Positions 13,401 to 27,800 of a stretch of 64,000 bases of DNA are shown here, piece after piece (within the stretch, counting starts at the first letter, position 1; every line of letters begins with the position of its first letter). The notes beneath the pieces were generated by a model, which worked only from the letters and a program-made list of their open reading frames with translations, ran no database searches and had not been told where the DNA came from. Position numbers and translations under genes: made by a program. This DNA is from Sipunculus nudus (Eukaryota > Annelida > Sipuncula > Golfingiida > Sipunculidae), in assembly GCA_026874595.1 (NCBI GenBank), contig CM049307.1:31979862-32043861 (forward strand), written 5' to 3'.

Positions 13401-16400
13401 ATTTAGAAATGAGGCACATGCTGGTTTTGGGTGGTAATAAGTATAAGCTATATTATGAGTTGTTGTTGTTTAGCTTATGTATGATTTTGATAGTACCTTT
13501 GGAGACAGGAAAGAGGATTAATTTCATTTATTTCATTAACAAATGGAGTTGGATTGTCACACAGATTTTGACTTGGCCATATGACTAATATAAGCAGAAC
13601 ATATAATATAAGAGTTTAACTATTTATTAGAAAAATTATAAATATTGTCCTAAATATAATTTTTATTAAAAATAATAAGAGAATCGTATGATTTTTTTTC
13701 AAATAAAATATGACTGAAATGATTATTAAAATAGTATTAAAGAATATATTCATGAATGCATTCATTAATACATTTTGAAAATATTTGCACTGGTATTCAT
13801 ATACTTTCATTTTTACCTGAATTCCCATTCTTTATGCAAGAAATTTTATAATGGAGTACATATTCATATTCGTGTTTAAATACAATTGCAAAGTATTTGC
13901 ACCATGTCTGGTATTTATTCAGTTTTCACCAAACAATGATGTTGAGAATCCAGAATATACAAAATTCACACATTTAAATAATGATCATAAGTACCTGGTT
14001 TTATGGCTTTTATTTATATTTAAAAAAAAATAAATGTGATATATTCATTTTGGACTAATTTCACATCAATGTACACACTAGACACAGTAGGAATCTAGAT
14101 TAATATTATCAACTGCATCTTTGTCTATCATTAATTTCCTTCATATGATCCCTAATGATTAGTAATGAATAATATGATTTACTTTTTTATTATTAAAATT
14201 GAACTGAAAAATGCCATAGGTGACTGCATGGTGTTATTTGGAATACGTGACATTCTATCCATCGATACAAGATTCTTATATCATCAGTAACTGCAAGTTA
14301 ATTCCCTATTATTATAAACTAACAAATTCCTTTTCTATTTTTCTTTAATTTGTTATTAAAAACCAATAAAAATTGATTAATTTATTGTTTATAATTATGT
14401 TGTTGGTTAAAACTACTAGATGAGTTGGGTTGGACACCTGGATCAACTGTGGCTGGCCATAAGCTGCCTGGCTGCCCAAGTATATGCCTCGCCTCAAGCA
14501 TGCATAATTTGCTGAAAGTTCAACAAGGTCAACATACAGGTGACTCAAGAGTGGCTGGAGATAGCCAAGGTCTGACATGGTCTCATAAAAACATTAATAA
14601 AAGCTACAATTTTTGGCCAATTTCTTTCAGCTTTCTAAACTAAAAAGCTGAAATCCTTATGTGTGCATGATATGAAAATTATATATAAACAGAGCTCACA
14701 TGAAACAAAAGTGAAATGGTCAAAGTTGGGCAAAATTTAAGGTACTAATTTTATATTTATACTAATAACTTATAAAATTTTAAAAATTCAGAACTAATTT
14801 TGGGTATTCAATTGAATATTGATTAAATAATGTTACATCTCTGACAAAAAATCTCTAGCTTCAGCAAGCCCCTTGTTAAGGGAGTAAATATATTTCTTGA
14901 TTTTTTACAAAGTGCATTATGTTTGGGCCCATAACTTAAAACAATTACGCAATACTGACATCATTTCTGGCATGTGCACAGAGAACGTATAGAAAAACAT
15001 GTATATTATATATGATTAAAGTCAGATCATTGATTTTGATATTAGGTAGTATTGAAGTGTAACAATGGGTTTTTAATTGAAAAATGAAGTTTTTCATTAA
15101 TATTTCAAAGGTATTAAGTCCTAGTGACCAAATTCTTGGCATGATAGGGGATTTTGGAGACATCTAATTGTATGCCAAATTTTACGAACTGAGAGCTTAA
15201 GCTGGGGAGCTGAGCTCTTGCAAACTGCATAACACTAGCCTGATGTAAACAATATGTTACATGGTGCTTGAAAACTATAAAATCTATAGTTTTTGATCAA
15301 CTGGTTTCAAATTTTTGGTGTTAACAGACAAAATGCTAACAAAAACATGCTGAGAAAATTAAATCCACAGTACTTACAGGAAAAAAACGTGCCATGGTTG
15401 AAGTAAGGCAAAATTTAAGGTACCAATTTTTTATTTTTGTTAATATTTTAAAAAATTTAAAAGATTTTGATCTAATTTTGGGTATACAATTTAATTTTGA
15501 TTAATTAAAGTTATATTACTTGGAAAAAAGTCCATAGCTTTAACAAGTTTTGTGTTAAGTGATCAAATATCTTTCCTGATTTTTTTACAAAATGCATTAT
15601 GTTCTGGCCCATATCTTTCTTAAATTATATAATACAGACATAATTTCAGGCATATACATAGGAACTATATAGAGGAATATTTATAGTAAATATGAGGAAA
15701 AACAGATGAGTGGTTTTGATATTAGGCAGCCCTGAAGTGTGAAAATAGGTTTTTAATAAAAAATTGAGGTTTTTCCTTAATTTCTCAAAGGAACAAAGTC
15801 GCAAAGACCCAGTTTTCAGCTTGGTAGGAGATCTTGGGGACATCTAACACTATGCCGAATTTTAGGTTCCTAGGTCTTACGGTTTCAAAACGTGCCACAT
15901 CTTTGGACGGACGGACGGACGGCACGACAGACAGACGGACGGACGACGGACAATGGACCACGACTATAGCTCAGATGACTTACAGTCAGCTGAGCTAAAA
16001 ATCATATATGAAAACTAGAATACGGTAGTCGACAAGCGACTACGTGTATCCGTGGAAACCAGAGTGGGACGGGTGAAGTGAGGCATGGATTGAGTGGCAA
16101 GGGGAAATAGAGAGAGGCGTGTTGCATATAAGTATGGACGTCTGCAGCCGAAATGTGTCTGTAGGTGGCACCACCTGCCAGAAAATCCAGAAAGATATTG
16201 AAGTTGTATACAACTGCAAAATTTTAGGCAGATAAGTCAAGCTACTGCCGGGATACGAGTGACTTTATCCAACAGCAGACAAACAGAAGGAAGCTGTGCA
16301 AAAATGGTTGCAGGTAGCCCATCCAGTTTTGCGTATGATAAAGAGCTATGTGAGATCTATACGAATTCAAAAGTTCAGGAGGATACATCAAACCAGTCCT

Positions 16401-18719
16401 GAGATATAAGCCTGGATGTCTGCAGCCTGAACTTGAAAGTAAGTGGTGCCACCTGTCACAAAACTGAGAAAGATAACTAAGGTGTACATAAATGCAAAAT
16501 TTTAGGCAGATAAGTCAAACCACCGTCAAGATATGAGTGATTTTGTCCCACGGAAGACAAACTGATGCACGCTGTGCAAAATGTTGCAGGTGGCGCCACC
16601 AGTCTTGCGTATGATAAAGGGCTATATGAGATCTATACACATGCACAATTTCAGTAGGATAAGTCAAACCAGTCCTGAGATATAAGCTTTGATGTCTGCA
16701 GCCTGAACGTGAATGTAGGTGGCGCCACCTGTCATAAAATCAAGAAAGCTCTCCAGGATGAATACACATGCAAAATCTCAGATGGATAAGTCCATTCACT
16801 GCAGAGATATGAGTGATTTTATCCCAAGGCTGATGAACAGATGGACGCTGTGCAAAAATTGGAGCATGTGGTGCCACCATTTTTTATGAATGTTATAAAG
16901 CTATCCCAGGGCTACATTTGTGCAATTTTTTTTTCCCGGTTTGGTCAAACAAGTCATAAGATATGTGGGTTTATGTTTAAAACAGACAAACAGATGGACA
17001 CACTGGAGAGAGGAAAGATCAGAGGTCAACCCAAAATATTTTGGGACCAGTTCACATGTGATTCAATAATCTTGTAAAGTTTAAAAAAAACTGTCCAGTG
17101 GTCTCAGAGTTCTATTCCCGAAACGAACACGGAGGCGGCGGCAGAACCCAGTCAAAAACATAGTATCCGCAAAACTTTGTTTTGGCGAATACAACAAGTT
17201 CTTTTGACTTTTTTTGATGTTCAATATAACATAAATTTAACATTCCTGTGTTAGGTATAAAAGGAAAAAAAGGTTCTTGGTAATATTCTTGCACAGTGAT
17301 TTTACATCATTCAAAGTAAGAAATACTACCAATTATGGCATTAAATGTAATATTAAAGTATGATCATTTGGTGTTTCAAATTAACTAGCATTGGAGTTTT
17401 AAAAAAATTCAAATTAAAAAAAAAATGTAAAACAAATAAATAGTCAAAGTAACAAAATACACGATTTGAATAAAAAAAGACTGAAATGCAGCATTAAACC
17501 CTTAAGAAAATAGTAAAAATTTTAAATTAAACCAAATTTTTCTTGGTCTATTTCTTCCATTTCGAAAGTCTAGAATGTAAATTTTGTGAATCAGTTTTAA
17601 TTTTGTGCGGTCAACTTATTGTGACATAGCAGTGTATTCCTATCACCATGAACTGAATAAACTATACAACATGCAAGCTACACTGTTTGACACTGTATAC
17701 AGCTCATACTTCATACAAACTAACTGTACATAACAATACTTCATACAAACCAACTGTACATAACAATACTTCATACAAACTAACTGCACATAACAATACA
17801 TCATACAAACTGAACCTAACAAGCTTTCTGTGTGGCAGTGTCTCACCTTGGCAAACAGGAGTGTATACAAGCTGGCCCTGCATGGGAAGATCACCAATGG
17901 GAAACTGATTGCTACAGACAATACGAAACCGAACTTGATGGCCTCGCTGAAGATAGTGGGTTTAAAGTTCTTAAGGACATCACCCTGGATTTCTGTATCA
18001 CAAAACGCCACATAACCAAAATACCCCACCTGAAACACAAAGGAAACTAAAAATCTGCAACTTGATGAAAGCTGGAATATTTAACAACCTGAATTCATGA
18101 TCATGTGGTAAATATCAACAGCTGAAATGAAAAAAAAAGGTATTTCGTGAATTTAAAGGATATGCTCAGTTAATATCCTAATACATATATACATATATTG
18201 TTTACCTAGAAAGCAATAACACAGTCTGACTACTTCACACCCATAGCTACTTGTATCAGTGTTGAAACATTTCCTGGAGAAAACTTTGCACTATTACTAG
18301 TATCAGAGTTAAAATTTGCTGAGCTTAAGATATTCTGGCACCAACCAACACTTTATATATATTATTTTGACAATTCCATAATTTTTGGCAAGGTTTTATT
18401 ATTTATTTAAAAACATTTTCAATTGCTGCACTAAGAATGTATGGATCATAACATTTTTTTCAAATATACACCTGGACCATTTATCAGCTTGACAAGCAGT
18501 ACTTACTGCGAGGTAGACAACCGTGCACAAACTGATGGCATCCTTAGTGATGGAGGTCATCTGTTTAAGGGACGGCTCAGGTAGGGCATCATACATCACA
18601 AACAGCTGGCTGTAGGTTAATGTATTAAATAACTTTATTAAACACACAAACAATGGAGGACCCCTGTTATAGGGATAGCTCTGGCCAGATGTCATACATA
18701 ACAAACAGCTGGACATCAT

Positions 18720-18803
<84 letters not shown>

Positions 18804-21800
18804 TATATAATTATAATAATGAGAACCTTTAAAATCAAATAAAGAGATAACCTATGAAGAAAATAGGCTTGGATCTGATTTGCTGTACTGAATATTAATG
18901 AACATAAATGAAGCTCTTTAAATATTAATGCCAAATAGCGTGAATAACCCATCTATGAATTGCCGTGAAATTTGATACATTTTAAATTTCTGATAAATTT
19001 AACCATATAACTTACTGAAGGTGTCCTCATCTTTTCCTACTCTGTGCATGATGCATATGAACTGTCAGGTTTAGCAAACACTCTCCTTTTGTGTGACCTT
19101 TAACATGTGTTTCCTATCTTAATTTGATTGAAATAAACTCACATCCTGCATTTTTCACAGGAAGTTCACCTATTAGGATCACACTGATAAATTATTAGTA
19201 TTGTCATGACACTCATGTATATACAAAAATTATTCTTTACTTTTTTCTGCATATTTATGCATATGAATGAGCAAAGGCATTCTGTTGAACAAACCATTTT
19301 CACAAAACTACAAATTACAATACAAATGATATCTTACGTTTGACAACCAAATGCTAAGGAAAAGATAGGAAGGCATTTGAAGACTCCCTCTGGATTCCAA
19401 AAAGAAACTTTAGTTACCCAAACCCCGGACCAAAGGTTTGGAAATGACGTAGAAAACACCTACAAACAAACATAAGTATATGGTTAGAAAATGGTTTAAA
19501 GTTATTACCATTACAATTATATTATCATTCTCAATCATTAACTGACAGATGACAATGAAAATGATACTTAAGCACTCCAATATACAAAACTAAGACTGAG
19601 AATGGCATTTGTGTATGGTGATTCTAGGATATGAGCAGGAAATGCCCCTCATGTTGTGACTTGAAGAAAGGAACTGAACACATTTATTATTGAGCATTGA
19701 ACCTTTGTTTAAAAGCAAAAAAGGGTATTTTGTGGTATGACTGCAATATAAGCAAAGAGAAACCTTTGTGTAGCAACTCTGAAATATGAATGAAAATATG
19801 TAGTGACTACGTAAGTAACAAGAGAACCACAAGAGCCTCTGAACTTGTTAAATTCTGATGAGAATCAAACTCTGGTAAGATACCTTTTTTAATAAACAAA
19901 CATACAGTTTCACAAATATCCAACAATTTCCTTGTATGTTATCAGGTGACACCAAATTCTGGTGACCCAAGACCTCATTTAATATTTGCTGATGTTCATG
20001 ACCTAAGACCTCATTAAATGTTAGAAGGGTTTGCAGAGAATCACACTTAGGCCATATACTTCATTAATACATATTCATAGTGGATATCTCCAGAATCCCT
20101 CTAATTGCGAGTTAGTTATTGTGGTGGCATGAAAGTGAACAGTCAGATGGATGGACATTTGGATAGCTGGGCCATAACATAATGCTACCCATCCATAAGA
20201 TGGACATATACAAAGAGACCTTCAGACTGCATGTTAACTCTCCTATTCACAAAATTAAATATAACACAACAGAAAGAGTAGAACAGTCATGCCACATTTT
20301 GCTACTTTAGGATTTCATCACACCTAAAGTCTGAGACTTTTTTCTGTAATTGCACATAGTGTGTTAATTAATGACAAAAACAGTCTGAAAACTGACTCAC
20401 CTCAGCTACAAACACAGCATAAAATCCTATAGATATGGCACTGACATTACTTAAACTGTCTATACTTTTAAGCAGACCCAGCGGCAGAGCCACAAAGAGT
20501 CCCAAAAACACCATGAGGAAGGTCCGCAGGTTATCTGTGTTCTGTAACAAAAATAAACCTAAATATGTATGTATTATCAAAGATATTTTACATTTAAGGA
20601 TTCTGATCTATAAATAATTTTTAACAAATTGAACAGAACACCCTTAATGGAAACAGTGGAGTATCCAACTAGATCATCATTTCTTCTGACAAATATTTTT
20701 ACAAGCATGAGCCAGATGCCACTGTATGTAGTGATTTTTTTACTTTATTCAATTTACACAATGATACAGGAAACAGTATGATTCTCGGTAGTTAATAGTC
20801 ATACTAGCACGCCACATCCAAAATGTATGGAAATATTCTTTGTATTATTTAAAATGATACATCTATGATATATCTTTTGATCTGAAAAGCCAGTACTCAG
20901 GGATCAATCTGAAGAAAGAATCTCCAGGAACATAACATCCCCCCCCCACCCCCCCCCCCCCCCACCCCTGTGTTGTTGCCTTGAAATTATATTGGCTCAA
21001 TAAACACCCATCATTGTGCTGCCTGCTGAATGAGTTATTAATTTACATTTAATTTAACCCATCTGCCAGTAATTGTCCTCAAAATTGCAGCATTACTGAG
21101 AAACATTTAAAAGAAGATTCAAGCAACATTTTCATAGCAGCTTCATGACACTTACCGACAAACCTGTGACTTTTGATAAAATTGCTGGTCCCACATCACC
21201 AATAATTACATGGAATGCTATACAAGTTCCTAACAGCATCCCAATAATACTGAAAACATGGAATAAATTAATCTTCAGTAAATACAACAAACACAAATAT
21301 CAACATCCTCTTCAAATTTCATATCACAAAAGTATGTATAATGCACTCATTTTTCCTGAATGTTTTTAATTAATGTTGTTTATAATAAACTAAAGATAAG
21401 ATAAGATTAGCCTTTCTTAGTCATGCAGGCATGAAATATTGATTGCAAGCACTTACAGCACAGGTAGTAAGCATGGCACAGGTTTTGTACATGTAACTAA
21501 GAATGACAAATGAAATAAATATTCTTCCCAGGAAAAATCAGAATTGTCATTTTTCCCGGGAGGATTCCGGATCTTCCCAGATTCTCATTCTTCCCTCGAC
21601 ATATACATAATCACACATAAGTAAAAGCAAATCACAGACTTTAGTCACTTTACATATACACAGGAACTATCCTACACCTAAAATAAAAACAGATAATAAT
21701 ATTCAAATATGAATGAACAACCAACCAACCTAATAATTATCATAGAATTCAAACAAGGTCCATTCAATGTGCAATTTCATGAATTGCTTTATGTATTTAG

Positions 21801-24800
21801 GATTCACCAATATAACAAGGGACCCATGGGTCACGGCGCTCAGCTGTTATATATGATAAAAAATATGATTTGGGAAAGAGGCACATGCTTGTTTTGTGTG
21901 GTAATAAATATAAGCTTTATTATGAGTTTTTGGTGTTTAGCTTATGTATGATTTTGATAGTATCTTTGGAGACAGGGAAGAGGATTGATTTCATTTATTT
22001 TATTAACAAATGGAGTGCTATTGTCACACAGATTTTGACTTGGCCATATAACTTATAAGCAGCACATATAATAAAGGAATTTAACTATTTATTAAAATTT
22101 AATAACAAATATTGTGCCAATACAATTTTTATTTTAAAAAATAATAAGAAAATCATGATTTTTAAAATAAAATATAACTGAAATGATTATTGAAATAATA
22201 TTATAGAATATATTCATGAATGCATTCATGAATACATTTTGAAAGTATCTGCACTGGTATTCAAATACTTTCATTTTTACCTGAATTCCCATTCTTATGC
22301 AATAAAATTTTTTAATGCAGTACATATTCATATTCGTATTCAAATACATTTGCAAAGCATTCACACCATGTCTAGTATTTATTCAGTTTTAGCCAAACAA
22401 AGATGTTGAGAATCCAGAATATACAAAATTCACAAATTTAAATAATGATCATAAGTACCTGGTTTTATGGCTTTTATTCATATTAAAACTAGATGTGTCG
22501 GAACGACACGAATGCCCCCGCCTGGGGCAAATTAGAAACATTTGTTAAATTTTGTAAATTTTTTTAAGTTCAGGAAGTGTTGTATGGTCAAAAGTAGGTC
22601 AACAAGGGCAAAATGCAAACTCGATCTGTAAAGGGTCATTATCAAGCAACACACCAAAAATCAGGCCAGTATCTGCAAGCATTGTGAAAAAAAGTCCATA
22701 TATGTGCATTTTTCATGAAAATTTCTGTCTTTCATGAAATTTTCTATGTTCAGGATCTGTCATATGGTGAAAAATAGGTTAACTGGGACGAAACGCAAAC
22801 TCGATATGTATGTGGTCATTATGCGCCCACAGACCAAACATTAGGCCAGTATCTGTAAGCATTGCATTGCGAAACTAGAATATTAGCAAAAGTTGATAAT
22901 CATTTATAAATTTAAATTGGAGAGGTATATACCATGTTTCATAACAATCCACCAAATGCTTCCTGAGAAATAAGCTCCTAAGTTTTTTTCTATACTAAGC
23001 TCTGTGACCTTGAAAAGTAGGTCAAGATCACTCATCTTTGAACTTGACCAAGATTTTGTACATATAATGCAATAGGACTGAAGAAATGAAGTTCCTGTGT
23101 TGAATACCTTTGGAGATATCCTGCACAAAAGGCCAAAATTGAAAAAATCCGATAAAATTTCATTAAAAAATCAGAAATTGCAGGTGGCGCCACCAAAATT
23201 GTGCAGCACATACAGACCATCAGTCCCAATGATCATAGTAAGTTTTGTGAAAATCCACACAATGGTTCCTGAGATATAAACTTCTGAGTGTTTTTCTATA
23301 ATCAGCTCTAAAATGTAGAAAAATAGGTCAAGATCACCCATCATCGAACTTGACCGAGATTTTATCGATATACATCTTCACTGCTGAAATAAAATTCCAA
23401 CGGTGAATCCTTTTAGAGATATCCCGCTCACAAGGTAAAAGTTAACAGACGCAGAACGGACGGATGGATGGACAGACACTGGACAGACAGATGGACAGAT
23501 GGACAGCTTGGGTGACGAAAATAGCCCATCAGCCTATGAGCTGAGGGCTAAGAACGGCTGTACATGTGTATTTGTCATGAAAATTTCTATTTTTCATGAA
23601 TTTTTCTAAGTTTAGGAGCCGTAAAACGGTCAAAAGTAGGTCAACCGGGACGAAACACGAACTGGATCTGTAACTGGTCATTATCTGCCCACACACCAAA
23701 AATTAGGCCAATATCTGCAGGCATTGCGGAAAAAAGTCTGTACATGTGTATTTGTCATGAAAATTTCTATTTTTCATGAAATTTTCTAAGTTTAGGAGCC
23801 GTAAAATGGTCAAAATAGGTCAACCAGGATGAAACGTGAACTCGATCTGTAACTGGTCTATATCTGCTCACCAGGGTTGGCAAATTTTAGGCAGGAAGGT
23901 TTTAACCACAGGTTTTAACCTGGTTAAAACTGCCCCGCCTAAAACAGGTTTTGGGCACCAAAAGTGCCTAAAACCTATATTTGTTTAAATTTTTGACTTA
24001 AAGATCTATAAAACTACCAAACTGGCTGGGATGATGCAGCCACAAGGCTTTGCTGGGCTTCTGGAAGGTTTCAGGTGTTACAAGTAATGCATGATTTCCT
24101 GTTGGCTGGCATTATGCAGTCTTCAAAGAGCCTGTATAGGTATCTTGAGCATATGAGACCATGTTTGTGTGGCACAGTTTCATTGGCCAATGTAAAGTTA
24201 TTATCAGGACCCTTTGTGTTTCCTAATGAGTGCCCTGCTACCTAGAATGATGTAATAGAACCTCCAGTATGCCTCCTGTTACTTTGTGTAAGGCAGGGTA
24301 TCAGAAGGGGGGGGGGGGGGGAGGCAATCCAAGGCATGCTTGATTAGACCAGTTAATTACTATTTATCAGGGTGATGTGGTAATAAGACACAATGGTCAT
24401 AAGTCCTACTACTGTGTACTTGTAGATGTTCATAACTAGGATGATGCAATCAAAGCCCTTGCCCTGAAAATTGTTCTTGAGTCAAACTTTTTATTGAGCA
24501 ATGTAGTCAGGGTCCCTGACCATGACATGTGGGTTTCTCAGGCTTTTAGGTTGAACATGACTCAGAAGTGATTATGAATATTCTGTGGTTTGCAACATAT
24601 TCACTGGAATATATTTTAGAATTTTTCAGTTTTATACTAATTATAGTGTTTCATGAGGGTTCATTTTCACAATCTAATCAAACAGTTAACAGAGCATTTC
24701 CATCATTATATAGACAATAAGTATGTGCACAAAATCAAAAATTTTGCCACTGGATGACCTAGCTAAGGGAATAAACAACCAGTGGAAATCTTGTTCATTA

Positions 24801-27800
24801 TCAGATAATGTAAAAGATATTATCATATTTTAGTTTATGGCTAGAATAAAAGATCTCTTATTATTTATAAAATCAATCTTTTGCTTTTTGCCAGTTGAAG
24901 CTACAGGCATACAAAACATACATGATATGTTTGTGAGACTACAGTATAAAGGATTATTCAGCAGTGTAAATGGAACAACTTTTTGAATTGGGGAAAAACT
25001 TCTTTCGCATATATCACAAAATTTATTCCCTTGTGATCAAAAAGCCAATCAAAGAATCTTGTTATAAGCTAACAGTATTAGCATTTATTTATAAATTGGC
25101 AGTAATGGTGGTGGGAGACCTCAGAACAGGATTTTTGGATTCAAGCTAAAACTGTCATTTGGAAAACCTGAAGTAGTGATGTATTCATTTGTTGCTTTTT
25201 TTTGTATCATGGTTGATTTGTTTAGCTTGAATAAAGTGTTCCTCACTCTTAATTTGTTAAGCATATTTCTGTAATGCATTTAGCTATGTAACAATAAAAC
25301 ATAGTTAAACTGTAAGTCATAGGTGAGGGTAAGTAAGGTTTTAGGCAGTTAAAGGCAGTTTTAGGCAGGTTATAACCTATTTTAGGCAGTTAAAGGCAAG
25401 TTTTAGGCTCTGCCCTGCCAAAAACAGGTTTTGGGCAGCCTAAAACCCAACCCTGCTGCTCACACACCAAAAATCAGGCCAATATCTGCAGGCATTGCGA
25501 AAAAAATTCCGTACATGTGTATCTGTCATGAATATTTCTATTTTTCATGAAATTTTCTAAGTTTAGGAGCCGTAAAACGGTCAAAAGTAGGTCAACCGGG
25601 ACGAAACGTGAACTCGATATGTAACTGGTCTATATCTGCCCACACACCAAAAATCAGGCCAATATCTGCAGGCATTGCGCAAAAAAGTCCGTACAACTGT
25701 TTTATTTCGGAATGACGGAAGGATGGAATGACGGACATGGGTAAAACTATATGCCCTGGCCACTTTGTGGCGGGGGCATAAAAATGTAATATATTCACTT
25801 TAGACTACATTCACATCAATCTACACACTAGACACAGTAGGAATCTAGATTAATATTATCATCTGCAAGGTTGTCTATCATTAATTCTTCTTCATATGAT
25901 CCCTAATGATTAGAAATGAATAATATGATTTATTTTTTTATCATTAAAATTTCACTGAAAAATACCATAGGTGACTGAATGGTGTTATTTGGAATAACAT
26001 TGACAATGACATTCTATCCATCCATACAAGATTCTTACATCATCAGTAACTGCAATTTAATTTTCTGTTACTCATCAACTAACAAATTCCTTTTCTATTA
26101 ATTTTTATTTAATTTGTTATATAAAACCGAAACAAAATTATTAATTTATTGTTTATTGTTATGTTGTTTTTCAAAACAACTGCTAGATGAGTTGGGTTGG
26201 ACACCTGGATCAACTGTGGCTGGGCATTAGTTGCCTTGCTGCCCCAGTGCATGCCTTGTCTCAAGCATGCATAATTTGATGAAAGGTCAACAAGGTCAAC
26301 ATACAAGTGACTGAAGAGGAGCTGGATTGAGCCTGGGTCTGACATGGTCTCATTAAAACATTAATAAAAGCTACAATATCTGGTCAATTTCTCTCAGCTT
26401 TCTAAACTACAAAGATGAAATCCTTGTGTGCATGATATGAAAATTATATCAACTGTGCTCTCAGGAAACAAACGGGCCATGGTCAAAGTTGGGCAAAATT
26501 TAAGGTACTAATTTTATATTTATACAAATAACTTATAAAATTTTAAAAATTCAGAACTTATTTTTGGTATTCAATTGAATCTTGATTAAATAATGTTACA
26601 TCCCTGACAAAAAATCTCTAGCTTCAGCAAGCCTCTTGTTAAGGGAGTAAATATATTTCTTGATTTTTTAAAAAGTGCATTATGTTTGGGCCCATAATTT
26701 AAAACAATTACGCAATACTGACATCATTTCTGGCATGTGCATAGCGAATGTATAGAAAAATATGTATATTATATATGATCAAAGTCAGATCAGTGGTTTT
26801 AATATTAGGCAGTCTTACAGTGTAACAATGGGTTTTTAATGGAAAAATGAAGTTTTTCATTAATATTTCGAAGGAATTAAGTCCTAGTGATCAAATTCTT
26901 GGCATGGTGAGGGATTTTGGAGACATTTAACTGTATGCTTAATTTAAGGAACTTAGAGCTGAAGCTGGGGAGCTGAGCTCTAGCAAACTGCATAACACTA
27001 GCTTGATGTAAACTTGTTGTGACATGGTGCTTGAAAACTTGAATAAAATCTACAGTTTTTGATCAACTGGTTTCAAACTTTTGGTGTTAACAGACGAAAT
27101 GCTAACAAAAACAGGCTGTGAAAATTAAATCCACAGTACTTACAGGAAAAAAACGTGCCATGGTCAAACTTGGGCAAAATTTAAGGTACCAATTTTATAT
27201 TTTTGCCAATATTTAAACAAATTAACAGATTTTGATCTAATTTTTGGTATACAATTAAATTTTGATCAATTAAAGTTGTATTACTGAAAAAAAGTCCCTA
27301 CCTTTAACACTTTTGGTCTTAAGTGACCAAATATCTTTCCTGATTTTTTTACAAAGTCCATTATGTTTAGGCCCATAACTTTTTTAAATTAAATAATACT
27401 GACTTAATTTCTGGCAAGTACATAGGAACTATATAGAGGAATATTTATGGTAAATATGAAGAAAACCAGATGAGTGGTTTTGATATTAGGCAGTCCTGAA
27501 GTGTGAAAATAGATTTCTAATAAAAAATTGAGGTTTTTCCTTAATATCTCGAAGGAACGAAGTCCTATTGACCAAATTTTCGGCATGGTAGGAGATTTTG
27601 GGGACATCTAACTGTATGTGGAATTTCAGATTCGTAGGTCCAATGGTGTCGAAACGTGCCAGTCTAACGGACGGACATCCGGACAGACGGACGGATGACG
27701 GACAATGGACCACGACTATAGCTCAGATGACTTATAGTCAGCTGAGCTAAAAATAGTATTTGTTAATCAGCTGTTGTTTTTGAGAGTTTACTATCAAACA

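Larger units (their letters stand above)
22488..25784 (+). mobile_element. Family B element, itself interrupted by C and hAT-like elements
   Basis: 5' ACTAGATGTGTCGGAACGAC and 3' TATGCCCTGGCCAC/GTGGCGGGGGCATA hairpin. The 180-bp units are broken at about 22874 by a family C element and at 23872 by a TIR element. Reading across both gaps restores the normal unit text (GCATTGCGAA...CTGTACATGTG; TATCTGCTCAC...ACACCAAAAATC). Confidence 0.85.
21814..27750 (+). mobile_element. Family A2 element split by nested insertions
   Basis: Starts AACAAGGGACCCATGGGTC (perfect 12-bp palindrome) and ends in the shared CTGAGCTAA hairpin at 27750. It aligns along its length with the 13348-15998 copy, but a family B element occupies 22488-25784. 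Without it the copy is ~2640 bp, within about 11 bp of the uninterrupted copy. It lies in the SLC38A10 intron between exons 4 and 3. Confidence 0.85.

Noticed and set aside
18660-18715. Second copy of SLC38A10 exon 7 start
   Set aside because: Only ~20-30 bp around ACAAACAGCTGG resemble exon 7; too short to be a duplicated exon.
23872-25455. Possible autonomous transposon
   Set aside because: Termini fit hAT, but no frame of meaningful length encodes a transposase.
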